Below, piece by piece: positions 51,741 through 63,526 of a stretch of DNA of 64,000 bases. The stretch spans positions 66,746,269-66,810,268 of the forward strand of contig OY755237.1 in NCBI GenBank assembly GCA_963576725.1. Reading direction: 5' to 3'. Under the pieces are notes generated by a model. The model ran no database searches. It was not told the origin of the DNA and saw only the letters and a list, made by a program, of their open reading frames with translations. How positions within the stretch are numbered: position 1 is the stretch's first letter; the number at the start of each line of letters is the position of its first letter. The position numbers were made by a program, and so were the translations under genes. The stretch comes from Azorinus chamasolen (taxonomy: Eukaryota; Mollusca; Bivalvia; Cardiida; Solecurtidae).

Positions 51741-54700
51741 GGTTTCAGATATTTCGCTACCCATACCATTTCGCTACAGTCATTTCGCTACCCACTGAGA
51801 AGTCATTTCGCTACCCTGACCATTTCGCTACCTGTACGTTTCGCTTCCTATCGAATTTAATAGGAAAACCAATATTGTTGCGGGGTGGATAGTCCATTTG
51901 AGAGTCGAATTTATTAACATATAATAAATATTGATATTCAGATACCAAAAAGAACTATAGGAATATTGAAAAAAAAAGAACAGAAAAGTTGGCTACTAAT
52001 AGCTGGCTCCTAGTAACTGGATACTTATTGTAGGAGAACTTGGCTACTAGTAACTGGCTACTAGTAGTAGGAAAACTTGGTTACTAGCAGCTGGCTACTA
52101 GTAACTGGCTACTCATAGTAGGAGAACTTGGCTACTAGTAACTGGTTACTAGAAGTAGGAATACATGATTACTAGTAGCTGGCTACTAGTAACTGGCTAC
52201 TTGTAGTGGGAGAACTTGACTACTACTAACTGGCTACTAGTAGTAGGAAAATTTGTTTACTAGTAACTGGCTACTTGTAGTGGGAGAACTTGACTACTAG
52301 TAAGTTAGTAACTGGCTACTAGTAGTTGGAAAACTTGGTAACTAGTAGCTGGCTACTAGTAACTGGCTAAGTGAAGGTGGAAAATTTGGTTAGTAGCTGA
52401 CTACTAGTAACTGACTCCTTGTAGAAGGATAACTTGGCTACTAGTATCTGGCTACTAGTTGTAGGAAAATTTGGTTACTAGTAGCTGGCTACTAGTAGCT
52501 GGCTACTTGTAGCAGGGGAACTTGGTTATTAGTAGCTGGCTACTAGTAGTAGGAAAGATTGGTTATTAGTAGCTGGTTACTATTAAATGACTACTTGTAG
52601 TAGGAGAACTTGGCTACCAGTAACTGGCTACTAGTAGATCTAGTAGGAAATATTGGTTACTAGTAGCTGGCTAATAGTAACTAGTTATTTGTAGTAGGAG
52701 AACTTGGTTACTAGTAGCTGGCTACAAGTAGTAGGAAAACTTGGTTACTAGTAGCTGGCTACTAGTAGTAGGACAATTCGGTTACTAGTAGCTGGCTATT
52801 TGTAATAGGATAACTTGGCTACCAGTAACTGGCTACTAGTAGTAGGAAAACTTGGTTACTAGTAGCTGGCTATTAGTAACTTGCTACTTGTAGTAGGAGA
52901 ACTTGGCTACTAGTAACTTGCCAGTGGTAGTAGGAAAATTTGGGTCCTACTAGTTGGCTACTAGTAACTGGCTACTTGTAGTAGAACTTGGTTACTATTA
53001 GTTGGCTACTAGTAGTAGGAAAACTTGGTTACTAGTAGCTGGCTACTAGTAACTGGCTACTTTTAGTAGGAAAACTTGGCTATTAGTAACTTGCTACTAG
53101 TAGTTGGTAAATTTGGTTACCACTAGCTGGCTACTTGTAGAAGAACTTGGTTACAAGTAGCTGGCTACTTGTACTAGTAGCTGGCTACTAGTAACTGGCT
53201 ACTTGTAGTAGGACTTGGCTACTAGTAACTGGCTACTAGTTGTAGGAAAATTTGGTTACTAGTAGCTGGCTACTAGAAGCTGGCTACTTGTAGCAGGGGA
53301 ACTTGGTTATTAGTAGCTGGCTACTAGTAGTAGGAAAGATTGGTTATTAGTAGCTGGTTACTAGTAAATGGCTACTTGTAGTAGGAGAACTTGGCTACCA
53401 GTAACTGGCTACTAGTAGATCTAGTAAGAAATATTGGTTACTAGTAGCTGGCTAATAGTAACTGGTTATTTGTAGTAGGAGAACTTGGTTACTAGTAGCT
53501 GGCTACAAGTAGTAGGAAAACTTGGTTACTAGTAGCTGGCTAATTTTAGGAAAATTTGGGTCCTACTAGTTGGCTACTAGTAACTGGCTACTTTTAGTAG
53601 AACTTGGTTACTATTAGCTGGCTACTAGTAGTAGGAAAACTTGGTTACTAGTAGCTGGCTACTAGTAACTGGCTACTTGTAGTAGGAGAACTTGGCTACT
53701 AGTTACTGGCTACTAGTAGTAGGACAACTTGGTTACTAGTAGCTGGCTACTAGTAACTGACTACTTGTAGTAGGGGAAATTTGCTACTAGTAACTGGCTA
53801 CTAGTAGTAGGACAATTCGGTTACTAGTAGCTGGCTATTTGTCATAGGATAACTTGGCTACCAGTAACTGGCTACTAATAGTAGGAAAACTTGGTTACTA
53901 GTAGCTGGCTATTAGTAACTTGCTACTTGTAGTAGGAGAACTTGGCTACTAGTAACTTGCCAGTGGTAGTAGGAAAATTTGGGTCCTACTAGTTGGCTAC
54001 TAGTAACTGGCTACTGGTTACTATTAGCTGGCTACTAGTAGTAGGAAAACTTGGTTACTAGTAGCTGGCTACTAGTAACTGGCTACTTTTAGCAGGAAAA
54101 CTTGGCTACTAGTAACTTGCTACTAGTAGTTGGTAAATTTGGTTACCAATAGCTGGCTACTTGTAGAAGAACATGGTTACAAGTAGCTGGCTACTTGTAC
54201 TAGTAGCTGGCTACTAGTAACTGGCTACTTGTAGTAGGACTTGGCTACTAGTAACTGGCTACTAGTAGTAGGAATATTTGGTTACTAGTAGCTTTATTCT
54301 AATAACTGGCTACTTGTAGTAGGAGAACTTGCTACTAGTAACTGGCTACTTGTAGTAGGAAAACTTGGTTTTAGTAGCCAGCTACTATTAACTGGCTACT
54401 TGTAGTAGGATAACCTCGCTACTAGTAACTGGCTACTTGTAGTAGGCAAACTTGGTTACTAGCAGCTGGCTACTAGTAACTGGCTACTTGTAGAAGGGGA
54501 ACACTGGCTACTAGTAACTGACTACTTGTAGTAGGAGAAATTTGCTACTAGTAACTGACTACTTGTAGTAGGAGAAATTTGCTACTAGTAACTGGCTACT
54601 AGTAGTAGGACAACTTGGTTACTAGTAGCTGGCTACTAGTAACTGACTACTTGTAGTAGGACAACTTGGCTCCTAGTTACTGGCTACTAGTAGTAGGAAA

Positions 54701-57663
54701 ACGTGGTTACTAGTAACTGGCTACTAGTAACTGGCTACTTGTATTAGAAGAACTTGGCTACTAGTAACTGGCTACTAGTAGTAGGAAATCTTGGTTACTA
54801 GAAGCTGGCTACTTGTAGTAGGAGAACCTGGCTACTAGTAACTGGCTACTTGTAGTAGGAAAACTTGGTTACTAGCAGCTGGCTACTAGTAACTGGCTAC
54901 TTGTAGAAGGGGAACTTGGCTACTTGTAACTGACTACTAGTAGTAGGAGAACATGGTTAATAGTAGCTGGCTACAGGTAGTAGGAAAACTTGGTTACTAG
55001 TAGCTGGCTACTAGTAGTAGGACAATTTGGTTACTAGTAGCTGGCTACTAGTAACTGGCTACTTGTAGTAGGAGAGCTTTGCTACCAGAAACTGGTTACT
55101 ACTAGATCTAGTGGGAAAATTTGGTTACTAGTAGCTGTCTACTAGTAACTGGCTACTTGTAATAGGAGAACTTGGCTACTAGTTACTGGCTACTAGTAGT
55201 AGGACAACTTGGTTACTAGTAGCTGGCTACTAGTAACTGACTACTTGTAGTAGGAGAACTTGGCTACTAGTAACTGGTTACTAGTAGTAGGAATACTTGG
55301 TTACTAGTAGCTGGCTACTAGTAACTGGCTACTAGTAGTGGGAGAACATGACTACTACTAACTGGCTACTAGTAGTAGGAGAATTCGTTTACTAGTAACT
55401 GGCTACTTGTAGTAGGAGAACTTGGCTACTAGTAACTGGCTACTAGTAGTTGGAAAACTTGGTTACTAGTAGCTGGCCACTAGTAACTGGCTAAGTGAAG
55501 GATGAAAATTTTGTTAGTAGCTGACCTCTAGCAACTTACTCCTTGTAGAAGGATAACTTGGCTACTAGTTGTAGGAAAATTTGGTTACTAGTAGCTGGCT
55601 ACTAGTAGCTGGCTACTTGTAGCAGGGGAACTTGGTTATTAGTAGCTGGCTACTAGTAGTAGGAAAGATTGGTTATTAGTAGCTGGTTACTAGTAAATAG
55701 CTAATTTTAGTAGGAGAACTTGGCTACCAGTAACTGGCTACTAGTAAATCTAGTAGGAAATATTGGTTACTAGTAGCTGGCTAGTAGTAACTGGTTATTT
55801 GTAGTTGGAGAACTTGGTTACTAGTAGCTGGCTACAAGTAGTAGGAAAACTTGGTTACTAGTAGCTGGCTACTAGTAGTAGGACAATTTGGTTACTAGTA
55901 GCTGGCTACTTGTAGTAGGATAACTTGGCTACCAGTAACTGACTACTAGTAGTAGGAAAACTTTGTTACTAGTAGCTGGCTATTAGTAACTTGCTACTTG
56001 TAGTAGGAGAACATGGCTACTAGTAACTTGCCAGTGGTAGTAGGAAAATTTGGTTCCTACTAGTTGGCTACTAGTAACTGGCTACTTGTAGTAGAACATG
56101 GTTACTATTAGCTGGCTACTAGTAGTAGGAAAACATGGTTACTAGTAGCTGGCTACTGGTAACTGGCTACTTTTAGTAGGAGAACTTGGCTACTAGTAAC
56201 TTGCTACTAGTAGTAGGAAAATTTGGTTACTACTAGCTGGCTACTGGCTGGATTCTTGTAGGAGAACTTGGCTACTAGTAACTGGTTACTAGTAGTAGGA
56301 ATACTTGGTTACTAGTAGCTGGCTACAAGTAGTAGGAAAACCTGGTTACTAGTAGCTGGCTACTAGTAGTAGGACAATTTGGATACTAGTAGCTGGCTAC
56401 TTGTAGTAGGATAACTTGGCTACCAGTAACTGGCTACTAGTAGTAGGAAAACTTTGTTACTAGTAGCTGGCTACTAGTAACTGACTCCTTGTAGAAGGAT
56501 AACTTGGCTACTAGTAACTGGCTACTAGTTGTAGGAAAATTTGATTACTAGTAGCTGGCTACTTGTAGCAGGGGAACTTGGTTATTAGTAGCTGGCTACT
56601 AGTAGTAGGAAAGACTGGTTATTAGTAGCTGGTTACTAGTAAATGGTTACTTGTAGTAGGAGAACTTGGCTACCAGCAACTGGCTACTAGTAGATCTAAT
56701 AGGAAATATTGGTTACTATTAGCTGGCTACTAGTAACTGGTTATTTGTAGTAGGAGAACTTGGTTACTAGTAGCTGGCTACAAGTAGTAGGAAAACTTGG
56801 TTACTAGTAGCTGGCTACTAGTAGTAGGACAATTTGGATACTAGTAGCTGGCTACTTGTAATAGGATAACTTGGCTACCAGTGACTGGCTACTAGTAACA
56901 GGAAAACTTGGTTACTAGTAGCTGGCTATTAGTAACTTGCTACTTGTAGTAGGAGAACTTGGCTACTAGTAACTTGCCAGTGGTAGTAGGAAAATTTGGG
57001 TCCTACTAGTTGGCTACTAGTAACTGGCTACTTTTAGTAGAACTTGGTTACTATTAGCTGGCTACTAGTAGTAGGAAAACTTGGTTACTAGTAGCTGGCT
57101 ACTAGTAACTGGCTACTTGTAGTAGGAGAACTTTGCTACTAGTTACTGGCTACTAGTAGTAGGACAACTTGGTTACTAGTAGCTGGCTACTAGTAACTTA
57201 CTACTTGTAGTAGGAGAACTTGGCTACTAGTAACTGGTTACTAGTAGTAGAAAAACTTGATTACTAGAAGCTGGCTACTTGTAACTGGCTACTTGTACTT
57301 CGCTACTAGTAACTGGCTAGTCGCTACTAGTAGGAAAATTTGGTTACTACTAACTGGCTGCTAGTAACTGACTACTAGTAACTTATGTAGGAAAACTTGG
57401 TTACTAGTAACTGGCTACTACTAGTAGGAAACAAATAGACAATATTAGCAGGTGGCTTCTTAATGCAGGACAAAAGTAATCCAAAAAGCTCCGCTATGTC
57501 CTTTCTGCATTACTTTTATCCAGCATTAAGCTACTGTCTAATTAATTGGTTGACAGGGTAGCAAAACGACTTCCCGTAAGGGTGCGAAATGAGGTTGCCA
57601 AATTGTCAGGGTAGTGAAATGGTCAGGGTAGCGAAACGCTGTGTAGCGAAACGTCCGTAAACC
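51741..57663. mobile_element. Satellite-bearing element with opposed TTTCGCTAC end arrays
   Basis: GTATAATT (51733-51740) and GTATAATC (57664-57671) flank 5,923 bp. The left end GGTTTCAGATATTTCGCTAC carries six TTTCGCT motifs within about 100 bp. The right end carries the inverse array (GGTAGCGAAACG, GTGTAGCGAAACGTCC) and ends AAACC. The interior (about 51970-57430) is a TACTAGTA-rich satellite. A PG-like hairpin remnant lies at 57445-57540. The surrounding PB-A MITE is restored when the element is removed (GTAGAAGCTGTATAAT then CAAGTATGTTATAATTTCAT). An 8-bp duplication would suit hAT or Mutator types; family unassigned. Confidence 0.8.
51970..57430. repeat. TACTAGTA satellite array, about 5.5 kb
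   Basis: The basic modules are GGCTACTAGTAACTGGCTAC, TAGTAGTAGGAAAACTTGGT and TTACTAGTAGCTGGCTACTT, in units of about 45 bp that pair into repeats of roughly 85-90 bp. Larger blocks are duplicated: the marker TAGCAGGGGAACTTGGTTAT occurs near 52511, 53292, 55620 and 56565 with similar surroundings. There is no long open frame, since TAG and TAA recur in all frames. Confidence 0.92.
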
Positions 57664-58948
57664 GTATAATCAAGTATGTTATAATTTCATTACCAAACAA
57701 CAGACCCTGATTAGACAGCTCCTCCAGATCTGATCTGAGTTTACTCTGTTTGCAAAGGTGTGAAAAGGCAAAAGGGCTAATTGATCCCACAAATAAGATT
57801 TATTATGATAGCTAGTTAGCATTGTTTTTCAAAATGAATGAATTAATATTACTGAATGTGAAATGATTAGTATGGCTTTTGAAACAATGTTAAGGACATT
57901 ACTATTCTAGTAAACAAAGATCAGCTGCTGCATTGCAAAATATTATGTTATGCAGATCTGCACTGTTTGCAGTACTAATACAGCAAATTTTATGCCAGTA
58001 ATTAATGCTGGCAAGTGACCAGAAAGTTATTAGATTTGTGGACTTTATAAATAATGTTCAAATACTGGTTGTCATACCATTCATACATTTGTTTATACAA
58101 TGCTTTAAATTGGCTAATAAACTGCAAAAACGTGGCACATGAGTTCATTGACTTTTCAAATCAAGATCAACTTACTTTTTCTAGAGCATAGCCTAAACCC
58201 TTTCCCGGTTTTATGTTCATTTCATATTCCAATACCTACTGAATATTCATGAACAATATAATTAAAATGAAATATAAAAGGTGAAACATTGTAGCCTTGT
58301 GACCCTGACCAGACAGCTCCTATAGAAGCCGTCTGATCGAGGTCTACTCTGTTTGCAAATGCGTGAAAATGTGTTTATACGAGGGAAAGAGTCATGTCAT
58401 TGTTTGCAGCTGTTTTAGAAAATATGCTTAAATTCTAACAGGAGGATGAACCCAAAATAATATTCCTATATAATAAGACAACTAGCACAGTTCTTCATAG
58501 TGTACAGTGATATACAGTGTGTAACCCATTACCTGATGACTATTCATGCATATAAGAGTATAATGAGTTTTATAATTGTTATATGTTTAAATTAAAAAAT
58601 GCTTCCAAACCCATAAGTAAAGAAGAAATTAGATCTGCCTTTGTAGATAGCAGCTTAATCCAGGGTGAAAAACGTTCACCCTTTCTTAAACTGCCACCTG
58701 TCTAAGTGATCAACCTTGATGCTTTACTGATTGTCTGGTTTTGAGGGGTTTTACTGTTATTGCATCATGAGTGCTGGATTTGGTTTTTTTTACTTTGGTA
58801 GAAACAAATGAATCGGACTTATGTTAATTGAGTCCATTTAATTCATAAACATAAGAGCAGAGCTTGATCAGATTGCTCCTACAGGACCTGTCTGATCTGG
58901 ATCTAGTTTGTAAATGCTTAAAATACATCTCATCTGGTAAAGGGTTCG
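57664..58948 (+). mobile_element. PB-A copies, one carrying a PG-3 remnant
   Basis: 57664 to about 57781 is the right half of the PB-A copy split by the satellite element (hairpin 57694-57756). A copy spans about 58195-58395 (CCCTTTCCCGGTTTTATGTT to GAGGGAAAGAGTCA), hairpin mostly lost. A third spans about 58525-58948 and contains a PG-3-like insert (CAGCTTAATCCAGGGTG...GAGGGGTTTTACTG, about 58600-58757). 57785-58190 is unassigned. Confidence 0.6.
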
Positions 58949-61146
58949 GCATTTTAAAAAATGAAAGCTTGATCTAAACTTGCATCCTCCAGCAGCTTAA
59001 TTCCACCACTGTTGCAAGCAATTATTCACAGAGCATGTTTCACATATCTCAGCTGATTTTCAGTCTATACTGCTTGTAATCTACATGTATAAAATGTGAT
59101 GCTCCAGCAGGATTCATTTCTTATGAGATCCTGAACTTTTGGACAAAGGACAATGTTATAGTACAAACTCAATAATTTATACTCTAGTACAAAGTGTTAT
59201 TTGAGAGTTACAAAAGAGCTGAAGTGTTTTGAACACGAACTTTGAACACATCTAAAAGCTCTAATCATATGCATCTGGACTGACTCTTGCCTATTGGTCG
59301 CACACATGCATCTGGAAGCTTGTCTTAACCCCGTATATATTAGAAGAGTGTATGACCACATGGTTCCTGGTCCATGATTCCACAATACAAATTGTCTGTA
59401 TGCAACATGATAGCTAGCAACTTCCATCCATTACTCCAGATTTTCAGCCTGGTCAAGGAAAGTACACTTACAGCTAAGATGAGAATCTTGAAGTCCTGAA
59501 AATTGAATAAAGCTTTATGTGACCACAAGGCAAACACTTTACAAACACACATGGAAGCATTTTAAATTTTATATTCATGTATTTATGAAGCAGTACCTAA
59601 TAGGTCTAACCCTTTATCTCATGAATATTCATGGATGAATAAAAAAGACCAACGGCTGATTTTTTTCATTGTAAATGAGCACAGGAAAATGTAGATTCAG
59701 ATCCACCTGTATATATTTCTATTAGCAAACGGGGCATAATCTAATAAAACAGATCCGACTGGTGCCATCTCATCATAAAATGGCATCAGTATTAGGTGAA
59801 TGGTGAAATGGTTTTTCGCAACTCAATAGAAATTGTCGGTGTACTCTAAAGAATTCACATTGCAAACTCTAAGCCCTACTATCAACAAGTTCTTTTTAAC
59901 CAAGTACCTGTTTGCATAATGATTTGATGCTAAATTTTATAAAGATCTTTTTCACTAAACCTGCAGAACATTATGAGCTAGTGTCTATGAGATTATACAT
60001 GCTGTGTTGTTGCTGGGTCACTAAATTGAAAAATTACAAGCTAAAAGCAGTGTAGACCGAGATAAGCTGCAAAACTGAAAATTTGGCAACAGTGAGCTGA
60101 TCAGATTCCCCAATTTCAATGCAGTAGCTGATCTAGGTCTTGTGTTTAGCTGGTTTGCAAATTTCTATGGTTTGAAATACCATAGCGCTTAGCAGTACTT
60201 TTACATGAAGTGACAGGATAATTCATTGCTATTATTCAGTGGTGTATATTTACCATGTAGAGTGTAAAACAGCTTTCTTGGAAAATATCTTCTAACAATC
60301 TGTTATTCCTCGACATTAACAATGCATGTCTGACCATTTCTCATCTGAATGGAGATGGTATTTTCTTCACTGAATTAACATGGTTTAGTCCTTATTATGG
60401 ATTGACCATACATGTCTGTTTTAGAGGAATGTCTTTCATCATTGCCCTCTGTTATACAAGCAATGGCAATCTGAAATAAAAGACAATAATCATTTAAATC
60501 ATTTTTTTCTAAACAGTATAGGGCTTATATTCAGGTTTTATTTTCACAAGTGATCTGCATTTCTATCACATTTCGATCGCAGAATGTCTTATTGATCTTT
60601 AAATTACAGTGAATGCTGCTGTTATGCAATTTATAGTGTTATCTATTTCCCTCGTATGAATTATGCCTTTTCATGCATATGCAAATGACTCCTATATTAT
60701 CCATCTGATCAGAGTCTTCTCTGTTTGCTTTTTACATGATACAGATCTAAATACAGTTTATGTCAAAGCAAAACAACCCTTGAAAATTTACATTATAAAA
60801 ATTGAGCTAATGTATATTTATATTGTCACTATTTTTACATGAATAATTAACAGGGAAATGGTTAAGTCAAAGTGTTGACATGTTTCTTGTTCCTTTGTAT
60901 CTTATTTGCTACTTTCTATTAATCTTTCATAAAGCTAAATTGCCAAAGGAAGATGATAGTGGAGGGAAACATAAAATATACAAAAATAACAATATTAATG
61001 TTTTGATATTTCTCATTCAACCATTCAAGTAGTTGTCTTAAATATATTGACACTCATGTTGATACTGTTGAGCTGTGTATTGACAAAACTAGCCTTAGTG
61101 GCATTCAAACACTGTAGAGCCAGATCAACTACATTTTTTCTGCTTC
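58949..61146. mobile_element. Sparse, decayed PB-A remnants in intron
   Basis: Remnants lie at about 59608-59800 (CCCTTTATCTCATGAATATT), 60047-60160 (AGCAGTGTAGACCGAG...GATCTAGGTCTTGTG) and 60645-60866 (TTCCCTCGTATGAATTATGC to CAGGGAAATGGTTAA). The stretches between show nothing recognised; ORFs at 59197-59552 are not supported. Confidence 0.4.
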
Positions 61147-61840
61147 TTAACCCTTTTCCTGTTATATATTTATTCCAATTTTTAATATCTACTGAATATT
61201 CATAAACCAAACCATTAAAATGCAATGTGCAAGGTATTACATTGTAGCCATTTAAGAAAGTAAATTAACACAAAATTATCAAATATTCCATTACAAAACA
61301 GAGCAGACCCTGATCAGAAAGCTCCTTTTGGAGTCGTCTTATCCGGGTCTACTCTGTTTGCAAATGCTTGAATAAAGGTAATATGAAGGAAAGGGTAAAC
61401 ACTTAGTATGGCATGAAAGCTGGTTTTGTCATTGTGCAGCTCACTTATGAATACTGAATTTGATGAGATGTCCATGCAAGTGAATGAAATAAAAAGCATC
61501 AATCTATTCTATAGGAGTAATCTGGCCTGGGTCTACTTTGTTTGCAATGGCAAAGAAAGGTGTATTCATGCATTACTGCAAACAATATGCCTATGCAAAC
61601 GGAGTAGACCGAAATTAGAAGTCGTCTGATCAGAGTCTGCTCCATTTGCTTATGATAGAGATATATGATTCTACACATTCTGCCATGGCCAAAATTTCCA
61701 GTGCTGGTAGTGTTGTTATAACTACATTAATATTCATGATTCATGGCATTGTTTCTTGCATGACTATCCATGGAGTAAAGAGTTAGTCGTATCTAATCTA
61801 ATATGCCACATTGTGCATGGCTATAACATATCTGTGACCT
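61147..61840 (+). mobile_element. PB-A MITEs near the right end of the large element
   Basis: 61147 to about 61400 (TTAACCCTTTTCCTGTTATA to GAAGGAAAGGGTAA), hairpin 61297-61363. Two partial copies follow: a hairpin half at 61505-61550, and hairpin 61595-61653 ending GGAGTAAAGAGTTA near 61784. Confidence 0.65.
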
Positions 61841-62149
61841 TTGATTTTTGCAAAAGTGGATCAATTGGTCTGGTCAATAGCTATACTCCCTCATGTATAT
61901 TTCTGTTTACACTTTACACTTTTGTCACGTTGTTTCTTCGTAGATCAAAGTTCGATTTTATGCAGAAACCGGGTCAATAGATCTAAATGTGTTATTGACT
62001 TGTTTAAATATATCAGTTTTGCATGTGAACTAGGTGTACGAAAAGGTAAAGGTACGGTACAAAAAAATTACGAACTAGATTTGTCACGAAATGACTGGCA
62101 ACAAATGAAAGCCTCAAATATTATTTTCTCACTGAATGGCGGTATATAG
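61841..62149 (+). pseudogene. Open frame inside the right part of the large element
   Basis: A 102-codon open stretch begins without ATG. Its second half (CVIDLFKYISFACELGVRKG, then YELDLSRNDWQQMKASNI, ending NGGI and stop at 62149) has a protein-like mix of charged and hydrophobic residues and contains no recognised repeat. No domain recognised. It could be the last exon of an element-encoded protein. Confidence 0.3.
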
Positions 62150-62298
62150 ATACGATTAGTTGTTGTTGCATAAACATTTCCGTGAATTGAACTGAAATAT
62201 CCTTAAAATAGATCAATAGACGGGTGGCCTCTACCGCTTATAGCTGGCATCGAGATGTCGAAATCATCGATATCGTTTAGAACTAATACATGCTGAAT

Positions 62299-62577
62299 TT
62301 ACATATTCTGACCTTCGTACGTACTTTCCTGGCCATTCCTTGAATGAAACTCCGGCTGAAATATGTCAAGCCAGTCGACTCTGTGTCTTACGCCACCTCT
62401 AATTTGCCATACTCTTGGTGCTGTAACGCTTCGTCTCAACAGGGATGTTGAAGGCATTCTCGACCGACATTTTGGTGTATCACGTGACATCTTAATGAGG
62501 TACATCCGATTCATTCCGAGCGCAGCCGAGAAAAGTCGGTGTAGTTCGTGAGCGTTCAAAATGTCAACAAATCCGTG
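62299..62577 (-). pseudogene. CpG-rich coding fragment near right end of the large element
   Basis: On the minus strand a frame open from 62577 reads VDILNAHELHRLFSAALGMN, then SLLRRSVTAPRVWQIRGGVR and HRVDWLDIFQPEFHSRNGQE. The DNA is dense in CG dinucleotides compared with the flanks, like the fragment at 44374. GTAAAT (62302-62297 on the minus strand) could be a donor. The first ATG in frame is internal (GMNRM), so the true start may be in an upstream exon. It reads inward from the right inverted repeat. Family not recognised. The + strand frame over the same bases is a shadow. Confidence 0.5.
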
Positions 62578-62834
62578 TTATCGGTGCTAATTACACAATC
62601 AATTACTCGCTACATGTTGCTACTTTCGACTTTGTTTCTGCGTGATGACTGATTTAATAGTTCATATTTTGTTATAGACAAATTAGAGAACTATATGAAA
62701 TTACGCAATTTATCGCGATTTTGAGCAATATTATGACTTTAAGCAAACAAAGCAGACCCTGATCAGACAGTCTGGTCTAGATCTTCTCTGTTTTCAAAGG
62801 CATAGAAAGGCATATTTATGGAGTAAAGGGTTAA

Positions 62835-63263
62835 AACCTAAAATGTTCTAGAGGTTTTGAATAACAAACAGTGCAGGATCCCTCTGATCTGGGTCTACAT
62901 TGTTTGCATATGCTAGTGGATTTGTTGCATGTATTTTTGAAGGGTTGATAAATGCAGCTGTTATAAAAGATATGTAAATGAGCTTGGATATTGGTCTATG
63001 AATATGCAACAAGCATATTTTTGTTATAATTTAGTTGATACTAAATAAACTCTATAAGCTTTTTGTCATATTTATAATAATCAATAGTAATGGAAAACAA
63101 AATGTAATATTCTTTTTATCACAATGACACACAAAAAAAAGAAACCCCCCCCAAAAAAAAACAATCAAGAAAAATAGGCACATTTTCCAGCTTATTTTGG
63201 CTTGCTTACGTCATACACGTGTTTTTATTACACATGTACAGTATAAAAAAATTACCCATTATA
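62835..63263. mobile_element. PB-C-like remnant and AT-rich intron
   Basis: CAAACAGTGCAGGATCCCTC...CTACATTGTTTGC at 62866-62908 with TTGAAGGGTTGA at about 62946 is a PB-C-like copy. Poly-A and poly-C runs (63127-63165) follow. Otherwise nothing recognised. Confidence 0.5.
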
Positions 63264-63526
63264 GTAACCCTTTCCTCCATTATGAAATATGCCTTTCTAA
63301 GCCTTTGCAAACAGAGTAGACCCACTGATCAGACGGCCCCTATAAGAGCCATCTGATCAAGGTCTGCTTTGTTTGCTTATGATATAATATAGATACGACT
63401 CTACAGTTTCTGCCATGAATAATGATTCAAGCTTGTGTCCATAATTATGCTTTTATAACAAATCAATTTATTTAATATTCATGATGTCATTATATTTATG
63501 TGAATATTCATGGAGGAAAGGGTTAA
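63264..63526 (+). mobile_element. PB-A MITE just upstream of the tubby-domain exon
   Basis: TAACCCTTTCCTCCATTATG to GGAGGAAAGGGTTAA (TTAA 63523-63526). Hairpin GCAAACAGAGTAGACCCACT...GGTCTGCTTTGTTTGC at 63307-63376. It ends 70 bp before the exon, so its right flank lies close to the branch-point region. Confidence 0.85.

Larger units (their letters stand above)
44120..62738. mobile_element. Very large TTAA-flanked DNA transposon, 18,619 bp
   Basis: Left end AGTCATAATATCGCTCAAAA and right end TTTTGAGCAATATTATGACT are inverted repeats, with one mismatch in the first 22 bp. TTAA lies directly outside each (44116-44119 and 62739-62742). The surrounding PB-A MITE is cut at this one TTAA. The interior has CpG-rich coding fragments next to both ends (44374-44643 +, 62299-62577 -), exon-like pieces at 46129-46275 and 51291-51399, and many later insertions. 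No complete transposase was recognised. TTAA targets are used by piggyBac and Kolobok. The AGT/ACT termini also resemble Maverick/Polinton ends, but those make 6-bp duplications. Family is left open. Confidence 0.78.
43750..62834 (+). mobile_element. PB-A MITE split by an 18.6-kb insertion
   Basis: The left half starts TTAACGCTTTACTCCATGAA (43750) and runs through GAAACTGTAGAATTGAATAT to CTATCTTAA (44119), with a PB-B copy inserted at 43823-44051 (TTAACACATTCCCACTTAGG to GGGAATGGGTTAA). The right half starts TTAAGCAAACAAAGCAGACC (62739), keeps the hairpin remnant and ends GGAGTAAAGGGTTAA (62834). The two halves meet exactly where intact copies (for example 40897-41148) read ...TATATCATAAGCAAACAGAG. 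Confidence 0.85.

Noticed and set aside
51389..51769. 126-codon minus-strand open frame
   Set aside because: No ATG-to-domain support. It overlaps an exon-like segment on the + strand, a PB-A left half and the end of the satellite element.
51741..57663. Simple local satellite expansion
   Set aside because: Opposed end arrays, a GTATAAT duplication and a cleanly split MITE point to an insertion event.
44120..62738. Maverick/Polinton identity for the large element
   Set aside because: Size and AGT/ACT ends fit, but the flanking duplication is TTAA and not 6 bp. No polymerase, integrase or capsid-type frame was recognised.
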